Positions 33,574 through 43,164 of a stretch of DNA of 64,000 bases are shown here, in pieces. Numbering within the stretch: position 1 is the first letter of the stretch; each line of letters starts with the position of its first letter. Under the pieces are notes generated by a model. The model saw only the letters and a program-made list of their open reading frames with translations, was not told where the DNA came from and ran no database searches. The translations under genes and the position numbers were made by a program. Origin of the DNA: Vibrio neptunius (lineage in GTDB: Bacteria > Pseudomonadota > Gammaproteobacteria > Enterobacterales > Vibrionaceae); contig NZ_JXXU01000021.1 of NCBI RefSeq assembly GCF_000967495.1, positions 25,942 to 89,941 on the forward strand. The letters run 5' to 3'.

Positions 33574-35157
33574 TCAGTCTGGCTGGACCCAAAGTTTGGA
33601 GAAATCACACCAACCTATCGAGTTAATTTCGACCCCTTGCACCCGAGAAGGGACCGTCAGTGTAAGATCTTCTGATTGGAAAATGACCAAGACATTCTGC
33701 TCATTCAAACGCTGAAGCAAGTGGTCCAATTGCCTAGCTTGGTCGGCCCGAGATGACGAACGTCGCACTTGAGATAATGTTGAAGATAAGTCGGCATATT
33801 GAGACAACGACAGTGTCGATTGCCAGTAAGGATAGAGTTTAAAAAAAGCCAGTAAGCTTGTGATACGATCACCTTCTCTTCGTATACCTCCGATGGTCAT
33901 ATCCTGCTTGGGCTGTGTGTGTCCATACGCCACTTCTCGCCCGTGAGGCACATGACCCATTTGAGGCCCGACTCCAATCATCCTGCGGGCAAACGATCGA
34001 TTCTCATTGTTGTTCTCATAAGTGAACAACACGGGAAAAGGCCACATAAGGTTTGGTGAAGTATCGTGTTGAAATAATGCCGAAAGCGCCTCTTTTAGCG
34101 ACCTACTCTGCAACTCAGCGTGGTTGAACAACATGAAGAAGTCACCAATCTCATTGGTCGAGACGGTATAAGTGTCTTCTTCACCATCAAGAAAGAAAAA
34201 GTTCTCTGCACACTTTTTATTCGCGCCCCACTCTGGGTGGATCCACATTTCGATCTTTTCCACACGAGCACAAGTTCCACTATAAATCGGGTGCCTCACT
34301 AGACGCAGAAGCTTGTCGGAGTGGACACTTACTTTAAATGGGCCCGAACCAATAGCTTGAAACTGCTCTTTGGGCTGTGACAACTGTTGTCGGGACAAAA
34401 TAGACGCTTCTGAACGACTCAGCAAAAACGGTAAATGAGGATCGGGTGAGTCCAAAATAATGACCACACTATATTGGGATGTCGGCGTTACCTGCACGAC
34501 ATGATCATACAACCTTCGCCAATAAGGTAAACATACCAACCCTTGCAAGCTATCCGCCACATCATGAGCAGTTACGTGAGTGTGATCGTGAAAGGTCGCA
34601 GAGGAACAAAGGTAAAAAGTCCATCTTGTGGCATCTTGCTCACTCTTCCACGCGTGGGCCAGATTGCCCACCACTTTTTCGCCTTCAACGTTGACCAAAG
34701 TTTGAAACACTTCATGGATCAGGTGGCGCTCCGTTCGCTCGGTGGCGTGATGCGGATGAAGCGACTCTATTTTTCGGTGAAATGGCGCATACACAGCGGC
34801 CTCGTTTTGTCGGGAAGTGCACTCCAAATAGCGTTTGAGTTCGCTTGCCACGTCACGCCTATTAAACCCCAATAATTGATGAGCCTGTTGATACCGCTCC
34901 TCCTGTATCGCCTGATCGACTTGTTGATAGCAAGCTTCCATCGGCTCTAACAAACAATGTAGCTCCCCTTTATGCCCTCGCCCCCGAATCGGGGACCAAG
35001 TTAGCCACTGGCAATCTGTCATTTGGTTGAGGAGAGTACGGGCATGACGATCACTACACTTAAACGCTTCGGCTATGTATTCGATGGTCGTCTTCGTCTG
35101 CCCAGGTCCCATCTTTTGGAACAGGTATTCGTAACGTTCAAGTTTGCGTTTGTTCAT
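33574..35157 (-). CDS. SgrR-like transcriptional regulator with solute-binding domain
   Basis: About 527 residues. The N-terminal about 110 residues (YEYLFQKMGPGQTKTTIEYI, AEAFKCSDRHARTLLNQM) form the SgrR-type winged helix-turn-helix. The rest resembles periplasmic solute-binding protein family 5 (VFQTLVNVEGEKVVGNLAHA, TFHDHTHVTAHDVADSLQ), but with no signal peptide, as in SgrR, a cytoplasmic sugar-phosphate-stress sensor. It probably senses a small molecule and controls the operon that begins 1 kb downstream. Its ATG shares a base with the stop of the 72-residue gene. Confidence 0.85.
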   Translation of the reverse strand: MNKRKLERYEYLFQKMGPGQTKTTIEYIAEAFKCSDRHARTLLNQMTDCQWLTWSPIRGRGHKGELHCLLEPMEACYQQVDQAIQEERYQQAHQLLGFNRRDVASELKRYLECTSRQNEAAVYAPFHRKIESLHPHHATERTERHLIHEVFQTLVNVEGEKVVGNLAHAWKSEQDATRWTFYLCSSATFHDHTHVTAHDVADSLQGLVCLPYWRRLYDHVVQVTPTSQYSVVIILDSPDPHLPFLLSRSEASILSRQQLSQPKEQFQAIGSGPFKVSVHSDKLLRLVRHPIYSGTCARVEKIEMWIHPEWGANKKCAENFFFLDGEEDTYTVSTNEIGDFFMLFNHAELQSRSLKEALSALFQHDTSPNLMWPFPVLFTYENNNENRSFARRMIGVGPQMGHVPHGREVAYGHTQPKQDMTIGGIRREGDRITSLLAFFKLYPYWQSTLSLSQYADLSSTLSQVRRSSSRADQARQLDHLLQRLNEQNVLVIFQSEDLTLTVPSRVQGVEINSIGWCDFSKLWVQPD

Positions 35158-35375
35158 CAATGACCTTTGGTGCGGTTAGAGTTTCCCCCAGCAAGCGGAG
35201 TCGCCATGGAGTTCGGCTCGACATTCTGCCAAAACTGGTCAGTTTGAAAAAGTTCATTAAGTCGATGAACTCTCTGGGCGGGCGTCAGATAAAAGACCCT
35301 AGCCCACAATCCAGTGGTTTTTTCTTCTTTATAGGTCGATTGGATAAAATGTGCCAAGTAGTCATGAAGAGTCAT
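35157..35375 (-). CDS. Small hypothetical protein upstream of sgrR-like gene
   Basis: 72 residues (MTLHDYLAHFIQSTYKEEKT...). Its stop overlaps the start of the SgrR-like gene (TGATG), which points to translational coupling and supports it being real. It is mostly helical and charged and matches no family that I recognise. It could be a leader or a small partner of the regulator. Confidence 0.55.
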   Translation of the reverse strand: MTLHDYLAHFIQSTYKEEKTTGLWARVFYLTPAQRVHRLNELFQTDQFWQNVEPNSMATPLAGGNSNRTKGH

Positions 35376-35560
35376 TCTGCTGTGTCCTTGAAGAAACGAT
35401 GAGCCGAGAATAAACCATATTTAGCGAGCTAAAATCGGAACAAAGGGCTTGTCTATTCCGGTTTTACGCGACGTCAGCAATAAAGGCTGATGTTCGACAT
35501 TTCCTCAGTTAGTTTTGCACAGGCTGATTAGGTTATACTAGCGTGTCAGAACAATAGGCG

Positions 35561-35573
35561 ACCGGCAACCGGT
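35561..35573. promoter_or_regulatory. Short palindrome upstream of CLCA_X gene
   Basis: ACCGG-CAA-CCGGT is a perfect inverted repeat 30 bases before the CLCA_X start, in the divergent gap shared with the SgrR-like unit, following a TATACT hexamer at 35534-35539. It is a possible operator or 5'-leader stem. Confidence 0.3.
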
Positions 35574-35602
35574 TCGTTATATACCGACCGGGTACCTCGA
35601 CA

Positions 35603-36385
35603 GTGAAGTTAACGCATTTCAAACATCAAATCCGCCGTGGACCGGACTACCGACATGGCGAACCTGCAACGTTTCAGGACATCCAACACACCTTTGAGAT
35701 GGGCAACCTACGGGTTGGCCGTTGGGTGACACAAGAAGAAAAAGCGCTTGCGGCCAATCTTATCTACGACTCTCTGGCGGACTTGGCCTATCTACTCGCC
35801 CTTCCACCCCATGCCATTGGCCTGCGCGGTACGTTGAACTTCGCCTTTGGCACTGGCGGACGTCAGGGCGTGCAAGCCCACTACGATCCTTACCGACGTG
35901 AGCTTGCCTTAGCTAAGAATGCCGGCGCGGGCGCGCTAGCGCATGAATTTTGGCACGCCTTCGACCATTATATTGCGGACAAGGCCTTTAACATTGATAC
36001 ATCAAAGTCGCACCCGAAGTTTGCCAGTGACTGTTGGCTCGAAGACCAACCACCGATCGCACACCCCCTCAATGACAGACTGATGGCTCTGTTCTCCATC
36101 ACCATGCTGAGTGAAGACACCCTCGACAAACACGACTATGTCACACGAAGTGTTCACGCTGATCGCGCATTAGCCCAGCGGTATTTTTCTGCGCCTACTG
36201 AGATGATGGCCCGTGCGTTTGAGTCGGCGATTGAATCGTGTGCTGAAATTAACAATGCCTACCTAGTGGCTGGAACCACCAACAAGGATGTGCTGCCCGT
36301 GTATCCTGACTTCAGACATCGTCAGACTATCTATCAGGGATTACAAGCCTATTTTACGCAACTCGGGGGGGCGCTCAGCCGTTGA
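35603..36385 (+). CDS. CLCA_X family protein (LPD1-like, zincin motif)
   Basis: 260 residues. ALAHEFWHAFDHYI contains H-E-x2-H-x3-H, a zinc-metallopeptidase-like site, and the flanking MGLRGTLNFAFGTGGRQGVQ-type segment (here IGLRGTLNFAFGTGGRQG) with YDPYRRELALAKNAGAGALA is the pattern of the large polyvalent protein-associated domain 1 in Vibrio CLCA_X proteins. The C-terminal part (SAPTEMMARAFESAIE) also fits. The substrate is unknown; the protein lacks a signal peptide and is presumably cytoplasmic. Confidence 0.83.
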   Translation: MKLTHFKHQIRRGPDYRHGEPATFQDIQHTFEMGNLRVGRWVTQEEKALAANLIYDSLADLAYLLALPPHAIGLRGTLNFAFGTGGRQGVQAHYDPYRRELALAKNAGAGALAHEFWHAFDHYIADKAFNIDTSKSHPKFASDCWLEDQPPIAHPLNDRLMALFSITMLSEDTLDKHDYVTRSVHADRALAQRYFSAPTEMMARAFESAIESCAEINNAYLVAGTTNKDVLPVYPDFRHRQTIYQGLQAYFTQLGGALSR

Positions 36386-36935
36386 CCATATTGCGCAGAG
36401 AGTATAAACGTCTCAGTGAGGCGCCAGCAAACAGGGACGAGATTGGTCTAACCCTCCTATTTGCCCGCTATTGTGGGTTTGGTGCATAAAACCGCTAGTA
36501 AGCCAATACGTTACTGAGCAAAGACAAGACTGCTATCACCACAGTATTTTGAGACATATCCAAATAATCGTGACGACACCAAACTGTGACCAATCTGGCT
36601 ATTTGAGAGAGCTCGAGGATACTGCTCTTCTGCGCAGTTATTGATCGCGCACGCCCATCTCTCTCACATAAAGTGAACCCGATCAGGGCACATCGGTGCC
36701 CCCTCTCGCCTTTCGTGATTAACGCTTAAATTATGAACAAAAAACACACGAATTGATTAGTAATCGTGCAAAATAAGAAACATGTTGAACACAAAGACAC
36801 GCCCCCTGTCTCTTAAGTTCATAACCTCTGCAACCATAACAAACCCTGTGCCAGCGCGTTTCGGCGAAGTGGCCTGAGGATAATATGCAGCGTGTTCGAC
36901 AGCCTATATCCAATAACTTTATGAATGAGAGAACT
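36386..36935. other. Intergenic region upstream of amylase gene
   Basis: About 550 bases with no credible gene. AT-rich sequence near 36.72-36.78 kb probably carries the amylase promoter, and an imperfect CACGA...TCGTG repeat lies at 36747-36768. No terminator was seen for the CLCA_X gene. Confidence 0.5.
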
Positions 36936-38921
36936 ATGAAAAAAACAACCTTTATTGCACTGGCTGTGAGCGCAGGTCTTGCTCTCAGCACAGTGACCCA
37001 TGCTGCCACCCCAAAAACTGCTTTTGTTCACCTGTTCGAATGGGGCTGGGAAGACATCGCCAAAGAATGTGAAACCTTTCTTGGGCCAAAAGGGTTCGCA
37101 GCGGTGCAAGTGTCACCACCAAACACAACGCTATCAGGCAACCAATGGTGGACACGTTATCAGCCAGTCAGTTATGCGTTCAGCAGCCGAAGCGGCGATC
37201 GTGCCCAGTTTCAAAGCATGGTTCAGCGTTGCAAAGCGGCTGGGGTCGATATCTATCTGGATGCCGTGATTAACCATATGGCGGCTTGGAATCGCTCGTT
37301 TCCGGATGTACCCTACAGCAGTAACGACTTCCATACTTGTACCAGTAGCGATATCGACTATAGCAACCGCTGGCAAGTGCAAAACTGTGATCTGGTCGGT
37401 CTCAATGATTTGAAAACAGAGTCGGAGTATGTCCGCCAAAAGATAGCCGACTACATGAATGACGCTATTAGCATGGGAGTCACGGGTTTTCGTATTGATG
37501 CGGCCAAACATATCCCTGCCAGCGATATTGAGGCAATAAAGAACAAGCTCAACGGCAATCCCTATCTATTTCAAGAAGTTATTGGAGCCGCCTCAGAGCC
37601 AGTTAAACCATCCGAGTACGCGCACATTGGTCAGGTGACCGAATTTGATTTCGCACGACGCGTTGGGCCAGCATTTAGAAATAGCAACATCGCGAGCCTT
37701 CGTCATATCGGACAACAGCTCGAACTATCAAGTGATACTGCCGTCACCTTCGTGACCAACCATGATGAAGAAAGACACAACCCTAATGGTCCTATCTGGC
37801 ATGGCGTATCAGGCAATGGGTATTACTTAGCCAATATCTTCACACTGGCTTACCCTTATGGTTATCCTAAAGTGATGTCGGGCTACTTCTTTGGAGGAGA
37901 TTTTGATGCAGGCCCACCAAGTCAGGGGGTTCATACCGGTGATGCTTGTGGTTTCAACGGCGGAAGTTGGGTCTGTGAACACCAATGGCGAGGTATCGCC
38001 AACATGGTCGCATTTCGAAACCACACAGCGGCAGAATGGAAAGTGACCGATTGGTGGCAAAACGGCAACGACCAGATTGCCTTTGGACGTGGAGGCCTTG
38101 GCTACGTGGTGATCAACAAACGCCATGATAGCCCTCTATCTCAACGTTTGTACACTGGCCTCCCTGACAATGTCTACTGCAACATCATTGATGCAGACTA
38201 CAACCAACAGACTGGACAATGTTTAGGCGCACCAGATGCAAAAGGGCCAACAACGATAACCGTCAGCGGTGGCTATGCAGACTTCTCAGTTTCTGGCGAT
38301 CACGCTGCCGCTCTTCATGTAGGCGCAGTGGTAGGAAATACCTGTACAGACTGTGATCCGGACACAGGCCCCGATCCCGTCACTGAACAGGAGATATGTT
38401 TTGATAACGCCCAACACTTTGCGTCGCCAACGCTTTACTATTGGAATGTCAGCGCAGACTCGACTATCGACAACGCAACATGGCCAGGAGTTGTGATGCA
38501 GCGTAAAAACGGCGTGTATTGCCACGACTTCGGTCAACCCATCAGTCGTGCTCAGGTTATCTTTAGTGATCAGGGGGCGCAACAAACGGACGATCTGACA
38601 GCATCTCAAGGAGCATTCTGCTATGCCTCCGGCAGCTGGGTACCGCTCAGTCAGTGTAGCCAAGCTGGCAATGATGTGTGGTATTTTCGTGGCACTCCCA
38701 ACCAATGGGGCCTCACTCAATTAAGCTACGATGCCGCCACCCAGAAGTATGTCACGATCCAGACATTCAGTGGAGAGGAGAGTCCGGCCCGTTTTAAAAT
38801 TGATAACGGTAGTTGGACAGACGCATACCCTAGCACTGATTACCTTGTCAGCGATCACACCTCCTACCGGATTTCATTCGATAGCGACACAAAAGTGATC
38901 ACCGTCACCGAGCAGAACTGA
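36936..38921 (+). CDS. Secreted alpha-amylase (GH13) with C-terminal starch-binding modules
   Basis: About 661 residues. A signal peptide ends at THA (residue 23). The GH13 active site is visible: GFRIDAAKH (nucleophile Asp), LFQEVIG (acid/base Glu) and FVTNHDEERH (third Asp). After a linker (CTDCDPDTGPDPVT) come a CBM26-like module with YYWNVSADSTIDNATWPGV and a second beta-sandwich module starting VWYFRGTPNQWGLTQL. It hydrolyses starch outside the cell. GAGAG precedes the ATG at 36936; the upstream reading frame adds residues before the signal peptide and is rejected. Confidence 0.95.
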   Translation: MKKTTFIALAVSAGLALSTVTHAATPKTAFVHLFEWGWEDIAKECETFLGPKGFAAVQVSPPNTTLSGNQWWTRYQPVSYAFSSRSGDRAQFQSMVQRCKAAGVDIYLDAVINHMAAWNRSFPDVPYSSNDFHTCTSSDIDYSNRWQVQNCDLVGLNDLKTESEYVRQKIADYMNDAISMGVTGFRIDAAKHIPASDIEAIKNKLNGNPYLFQEVIGAASEPVKPSEYAHIGQVTEFDFARRVGPAFRNSNIASLRHIGQQLELSSDTAVTFVTNHDEERHNPNGPIWHGVSGNGYYLANIFTLAYPYGYPKVMSGYFFGGDFDAGPPSQGVHTGDACGFNGGSWVCEHQWRGIANMVAFRNHTAAEWKVTDWWQNGNDQIAFGRGGLGYVVINKRHDSPLSQRLYTGLPDNVYCNIIDADYNQQTGQCLGAPDAKGPTTITVSGGYADFSVSGDHAAALHVGAVVGNTCTDCDPDTGPDPVTEQEICFDNAQHFASPTLYYWNVSADSTIDNATWPGVVMQRKNGVYCHDFGQPISRAQVIFSDQGAQQTDDLTASQGAFCYASGSWVPLSQCSQAGNDVWYFRGTPNQWGLTQLSYDAATQKYVTIQTFSGEESPARFKIDNGSWTDAYPSTDYLVSDHTSYRISFDSDTKVITVTEQN

Positions 38922-38930
38922 TCCACAACT

Positions 38931-38963
38931 GGGCTTCCGTTTACCAACAAACGGAAGCCTTTG
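38931..38963 (+). terminator. Terminator after amylase gene
   Basis: GGCTTCCGTTT / AAACGGAAGCC is an eleven-base-pair perfect stem followed by TTTGTT, ten bases after the amylase stop. Confidence 0.85.
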
Positions 38964-39106
38964 TTGGTGATATGACAACTGGCCAGTTTCACGTTTCACT
39001 GTTACTCACGAGTCAAATGACGCAGTCAAGCTGACGACATGTACCAATCTAACAGGTGCAATGGTACCCTATGCTTTCGTCATCACGCGGACAGCACTAA
39101 CTTGCC

Positions 39107-39964
39107 ATGAACACCAGAACCGTGATCCCTAATGTTCAACTTAAGCTTGAACAACCTTGTCAAGCCATTGAGATTTCCGGTCAGCAAGAAGGCCCATTTC
39201 TTGAGCCTCATCGCCACGACTACTGGGAACTAGTGTGGTGCCAAGAAAACCAAGGCACACAGAGTATCGATTTCATTGAGTATGATAATCGTCGCCACCG
39301 CTTCTTCACCATAGCACCGGGACAGGTACACTTCTCTGAATCTATGGGCAACAACGTCCGTTTGCTCGTGTTTGCATCGGGTTTAATCGACAACCAATCG
39401 CGCGGCACTCACTTGATCGACCAAGTGTTTAGACCCCATAGTGGCCAGCCTCCTTATATTGATTGCCACGAAGAAGCCCTTATCTATTTGTCGCCGTTGT
39501 TCCATATGTTGAAAGAAGAGTGTAAACGCGACCTAGAGTTAATTGATCTGGGGTTGATCAGTGCCCTTATCGAAGGTTTTTTACGCTATTTACTGCGCTA
39601 CGCCAGTTTCAAAAACGAGCAAGGAAAACTTCGCGATCCGAGGATTAATCAATTATTCGCTCTCATCGAACAACACTATCGAACGGAGAAAAAGTGCGCA
39701 TTTTATGCCGATAAAATGGCCCTTACTAGTAAACGTCTCAACGAGCTCCTCAAAGCTGAGCGAGGCAAAACTTTGACACAATTGATTCATGAGCGACTTA
39801 TCCTTGAAGCTAACCGAGACTTGGCACATTCAACCAAGACCATCAAAACCATCGGCCTCGAATTGGGTTTTGAAGATCCAGCGTATTTTAGCCGCTTCTA
39901 TCGTAAACAGAGGAAGGAGTCACCGGCCAAATTTAGACTAAGATGTTCAAATAATACAACATAA
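39107..39964 (+). CDS. AraC family transcriptional regulator
   Basis: 285 residues. The N-terminal half is a cupin-type sensor (EPHRHDYWELVWC, FTIAPGQVHFSES); the C-terminal half is the paired helix-turn-helix domain (KCAFYADKMALTSKRLNELL and IKTIGLELGFEDPAYFSRFY, with the closing RKESPAKFR). It is followed 85 bases later by a MATE exporter gene on the same strand, which may be its target. Confidence 0.92.
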   Translation: MNTRTVIPNVQLKLEQPCQAIEISGQQEGPFLEPHRHDYWELVWCQENQGTQSIDFIEYDNRRHRFFTIAPGQVHFSESMGNNVRLLVFASGLIDNQSRGTHLIDQVFRPHSGQPPYIDCHEEALIYLSPLFHMLKEECKRDLELIDLGLISALIEGFLRYLLRYASFKNEQGKLRDPRINQLFALIEQHYRTEKKCAFYADKMALTSKRLNELLKAERGKTLTQLIHERLILEANRDLAHSTKTIKTIGLELGFEDPAYFSRFYRKQRKESPAKFRLRCSNNTT

Positions 39965-40049
39965 AAGGCGTATCGTCCCTTACTTGATTAAGAAGATGTA
40001 CTGATAATACCCGTCCACGTATCCAACATTCTCGGGCACTTTGTACATT

Positions 40050-41396
40050 ATGACCATTGATCTAAAAACGAACCCAGTTTCCACATCTTTCTATCAGTAC
40101 CTCTGGCCAGCTCTCGCTGGCATGTTAATAAAGTCTCTGTTCATCATGGGCGATGCACTGGTGATCGGTATAGGGGTCGGAGCGGATGGATTGGGCGCGA
40201 TCGCTCTCATAACCCCTCCTTTCGCACTGTTTACCGCCATTGCCATGATGGTTGGCATCGGTGGCGCAGCCAACATGTCGATCGAACAAGGCACAGGTAA
40301 AACACAATCCCAGCAAATCTGGTTTAACCAATCCCTATTGCTCGTTATCTGGCTCTCTGGCATTGCTGTGATTGGCGCCATGATCTGGCTAGACGAACTG
40401 ATTGCTCTCACTGGTGCATCGGGTCATATCGCGTACTTAGCCCATGAATATATGTCCGCCATTCTACCGTTTTTTGTGATCTACTCACTGGCTTGGGTGT
40501 TATCGAGTTTTGTCCGCAATGATACTAACCCCAAGTTGGCGACCTACGCTTTGTCGCTTGGAGCAATCGTCAATTTGATTCTCGATTACCTGTTTATCAT
40601 CCCAATGAATATGGGTATGAAAGGCGCCGCTTATGGCACCGCCATTGCTCAAACTCTGATCGTCTTCATTCTTCTTAGTCACTTCGTGCGACAACAAGGA
40701 ACGCTAAAACTAAACCTGCAAGGCATAGGAATCAGTAGAGCGAAAGCGATTATCAGTCTTGGTACTCCGACATTCTTTATAGAAGTTACTACCGCCATGA
40801 CCATAGTGTTGTTTAACTACGTCCTGCTCACCCGATTTAGCGAACGTCATATCATCGCCTACGGCTTAACGACCAATATCGGCGTGTTCGCTCTGTTTAC
40901 GATGGTGGGGATTGCTCAAGCTTGTCAGCCTATAATTAGCTTTAATCACGGCGCGAATCGTCCTGATCGCCTTCATGACATTTTGCTATTAGGAGGCAAA
41001 ACTGCTATAGGAAGTGGTACTCTATTTTTGTTAGGTATCTGGCTGTTCGCTCCTGTGATTGCATCGTTTTATTTAGGCAGCACAAACGACTTACTTCCTC
41101 TTGCAACTACAGCCCTTACATTCTACTTCTTCGGCGTCCCACTCATGGGGCTGAATATGGTCATCGCCAATCTGTTCCAAGCCACCGCAAGGCCTAAACA
41201 GGCAACACTGATCTCGGTAAGCCGAGGCTTCATATTTGTGCTGCTCGGCGTTTTCCTGCTGCCCGTGGTATTTCCTCACGACGGTATATGGGCTAGCGTT
41301 CTATTTGCTGAATCAATCACCGCTGTGATCAGCCTATCCTTGTTATCCAAGTATTGTCCGAAGAAACGATGGTTTATTCGCTATATGCATAGGTAA
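40050..41396 (+). CDS. MATE family multidrug/metabolite exporter
   Basis: About 448 residues with twelve predicted helices. LWPALAGMLIKSLFIMGDAL, AIALITPPFALFTAIAMMVG and ATYALSLGAIVNLILDYLFI with the mirrored second half (ALFTMVGIAQACQPIISFNH) are the MATE repeat. It couples sodium or proton entry to export of drugs or metabolites across the inner membrane. The ATG at 40050 (MTIDLKTNPV) is chosen, though one at 40041 is possible. Confidence 0.9.
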   Translation: MTIDLKTNPVSTSFYQYLWPALAGMLIKSLFIMGDALVIGIGVGADGLGAIALITPPFALFTAIAMMVGIGGAANMSIEQGTGKTQSQQIWFNQSLLLVIWLSGIAVIGAMIWLDELIALTGASGHIAYLAHEYMSAILPFFVIYSLAWVLSSFVRNDTNPKLATYALSLGAIVNLILDYLFIIPMNMGMKGAAYGTAIAQTLIVFILLSHFVRQQGTLKLNLQGIGISRAKAIISLGTPTFFIEVTTAMTIVLFNYVLLTRFSERHIIAYGLTTNIGVFALFTMVGIAQACQPIISFNHGANRPDRLHDILLLGGKTAIGSGTLFLLGIWLFAPVIASFYLGSTNDLLPLATTALTFYFFGVPLMGLNMVIANLFQATARPKQATLISVSRGFIFVLLGVFLLPVVFPHDGIWASVLFAESITAVISLSLLSKYCPKKRWFIRYMHR

Positions 41397-41478
41397 CACG
41401 GCCGAGTTGGTTATTTTCATTCTGTGCATCATCGGGAAGACGTTGCTAAGCCTCGGCCAAATTGCAAACTCTTAGGTA

Positions 41479-41531
41479 CCTTGCGTCACCTTGAACTGCA
41501 CGCTTGTACTGAAAAAATCCCTTGCGTCACC
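41479..41531. promoter_or_regulatory. Direct repeat upstream of BKACE operon
   Basis: CCTTGCGTCACC occurs twice (41479-41490 and 41520-41531), 41 bases apart start to start (about four helical turns), within 130 bases of the first gene of the operon. This spacing fits two protein-binding sites on the same face of DNA; it is a candidate operator pair. Confidence 0.45.
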
Positions 41532-41605
41532 ATTTTTTGGGGACATTACTTTAATTTTATACATTTATTATGAAGGTAATTTAATAACATAAATAATTGA
41601 AACAC

Positions 41606-42463
41606 ATGGACAAATTAATTATCACCGCCGCAGTAAACGGCGGTATAACCCCAAGAAGTAAGCAACCCGCTATTCCACACACCCCGAAGGAGATTGCTGA
41701 CGCTGTCGTGCAATGCAGCCAAGCGGGGGCAAGTGTGGCACACATTCACGCTCGGGATGACGCCGGCCGGCCCAGCTACGACCAATCGGTGTGGCGCGAA
41801 ATCATAGAACGCATCCGCGAGCGTTCTGACATCCTTCTCAACCTCAGTACATCGGGCTTAAACCTACCCCAAGATAGGCCGGAAGAAGATGCTTGGAACC
41901 ACCTCGAGTATCGTCCAGAAATCGCCTCTTTCAACTGTGGCTCGGTCAATCATGGTGATAAACCTTTCATTAATAGTCCCGCATTGGCAAAAAAACTCGC
42001 GCTAGCACTTAAAGCCCATCAGGTCACACCGGAGATTGAAATCTACCATTCTGGTGTCATCCACGAAGCTGTCACGCTCCAGCAACAAGGTTACCTTGGC
42101 GAGAAATTAATGTTTGCCTTTGCGATGGGTATTCACGGTGGAGTACGCCCAACCTGCAAAGATTTGCTTCATCTGGTGGATAGCCTGCCAGCCAACAGTC
42201 TTTGGTCAGCCATCGGCATCGGTCAAGCACAGCTGCCGCTCAACACCTATTCGATTTTACTCGGCGGTCATGTGCGTACTGGTCTCGAGGACAACATCTA
42301 TTATCGAAAAGGTGAACTCGCCACCAGCAACGCCCAGTTAGTCGACCGTATTGTCCGGCTATCTCACGAACTGGGCAGAGATGTTGCCACCGTGGATGAC
42401 GCCAAAGCCCTATTAGGCCTCAGTAACACCCAAACCTCCCCTATCGCAGCGATAACAATTTAA
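41606..42463 (+). CDS. Beta-keto acid cleavage enzyme (BKACE, DUF849)
   Basis: About 285 residues. HIHARDDAG supplies the zinc ligands H46 and H48, and GGHVRTGLEDN the third ligand E228 with D229; E143 in TPEIEIYHSG matches the catalytic Glu of the characterised Kce enzyme. BKACEs condense a beta-keto acid with acetyl-CoA and split it to acetoacetate and a new acyl-CoA. The substrate side chain cannot be told from sequence. A TTG nine bases upstream is an alternative start. It begins the operon that includes a thiolase and a hydrolase. Confidence 0.9.
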   Translation: MDKLIITAAVNGGITPRSKQPAIPHTPKEIADAVVQCSQAGASVAHIHARDDAGRPSYDQSVWREIIERIRERSDILLNLSTSGLNLPQDRPEEDAWNHLEYRPEIASFNCGSVNHGDKPFINSPALAKKLALALKAHQVTPEIEIYHSGVIHEAVTLQQQGYLGEKLMFAFAMGIHGGVRPTCKDLLHLVDSLPANSLWSAIGIGQAQLPLNTYSILLGGHVRTGLEDNIYYRKGELATSNAQLVDRIVRLSHELGRDVATVDDAKALLGLSNTQTSPIAAITI

Positions 42464-42477
42464 CCCAAAGACAAGGA

Positions 42478-43164
42478 ATGACGATTGTGTTACCCCTTCA
42501 AACTGACATTCACCCGTATACACTGAGCACAGCAGGGGCACCGTTGAGTAACGATAACCCTGTCGTGATCCTTTTGCATGGTCGCCGACAAACCGAAGAC
42601 GATATGGCGAACCTGATTGATAAATTGGCTCTGACGGAAGCGACGTACTACCTACCAAGTGCACCAGAGACTACTTGGTATCCACGTGGATTCACTCGCG
42701 AGCTCAACGACAACCAACCTCAATTGGATCAAGGATTAGAGGTCATCGATCAGATCCTTCAAGCCATACTCTCACAAGGGGTCAAAAGGCAGCGGATCTG
42801 GATCATAGGCTTTTCTCAAGGTGCATGCATGGCCGCCGAGTTCGTTCGACGCGCGCTGCAACCATTGGGCGGTGCCATTGTGTTCACTGGTGGCCTGTTT
42901 GGTCCAGAGTGTCCTGTGGCCTCCGCTCCGAAGCCAGTATTTGAAGGCATGCCTATGTTGCTATCAGGTAGTCACACTGATACTTGGGTCCCCGCCGAAC
43001 GCGTTACGCAAACTGCCACCTACTTTGGCCAACTCGGTGCACAGGTTCATCTTGAGATCGCGAGCGAACGCGCGCATCACGTCAGTCAAGCGGAAATCGA
43101 ACTTGCCAGAGGCTTGATCACCGCGTGCTATGCGCCAGCAGATGAGGAGGTGGCCCATGTCTAA
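42478..43164 (+). CDS. Alpha/beta-hydrolase (carboxylesterase/phospholipase type)
   Basis: 228 residues. VILLHGRRQTEDDMANL is the oxyanion strand and loop, GFSQGACMAAEF the nucleophile elbow (Ser113), GSHTDTWVP the acid and ASERAHHVSQAEI the histidine. This small serine-hydrolase group includes YpfH and MhqD, which act on esters or thioesters, sometimes of quinone-ring products. It starts 15 bases after the BKACE stop and overlaps the thiolase gene by eight bases, so it likely handles a pathway ester or lactone. Confidence 0.85.
   Translation: MTIVLPLQTDIHPYTLSTAGAPLSNDNPVVILLHGRRQTEDDMANLIDKLALTEATYYLPSAPETTWYPRGFTRELNDNQPQLDQGLEVIDQILQAILSQGVKRQRIWIIGFSQGACMAAEFVRRALQPLGGAIVFTGGLFGPECPVASAPKPVFEGMPMLLSGSHTDTWVPAERVTQTATYFGQLGAQVHLEIASERAHHVSQAEIELARGLITACYAPADEEVAHV

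Noticed and set aside
36747..36768. CACGA...TCGTG as an operator for the amylase gene
   Set aside because: Only about half of the positions are symmetric; too weak to call.
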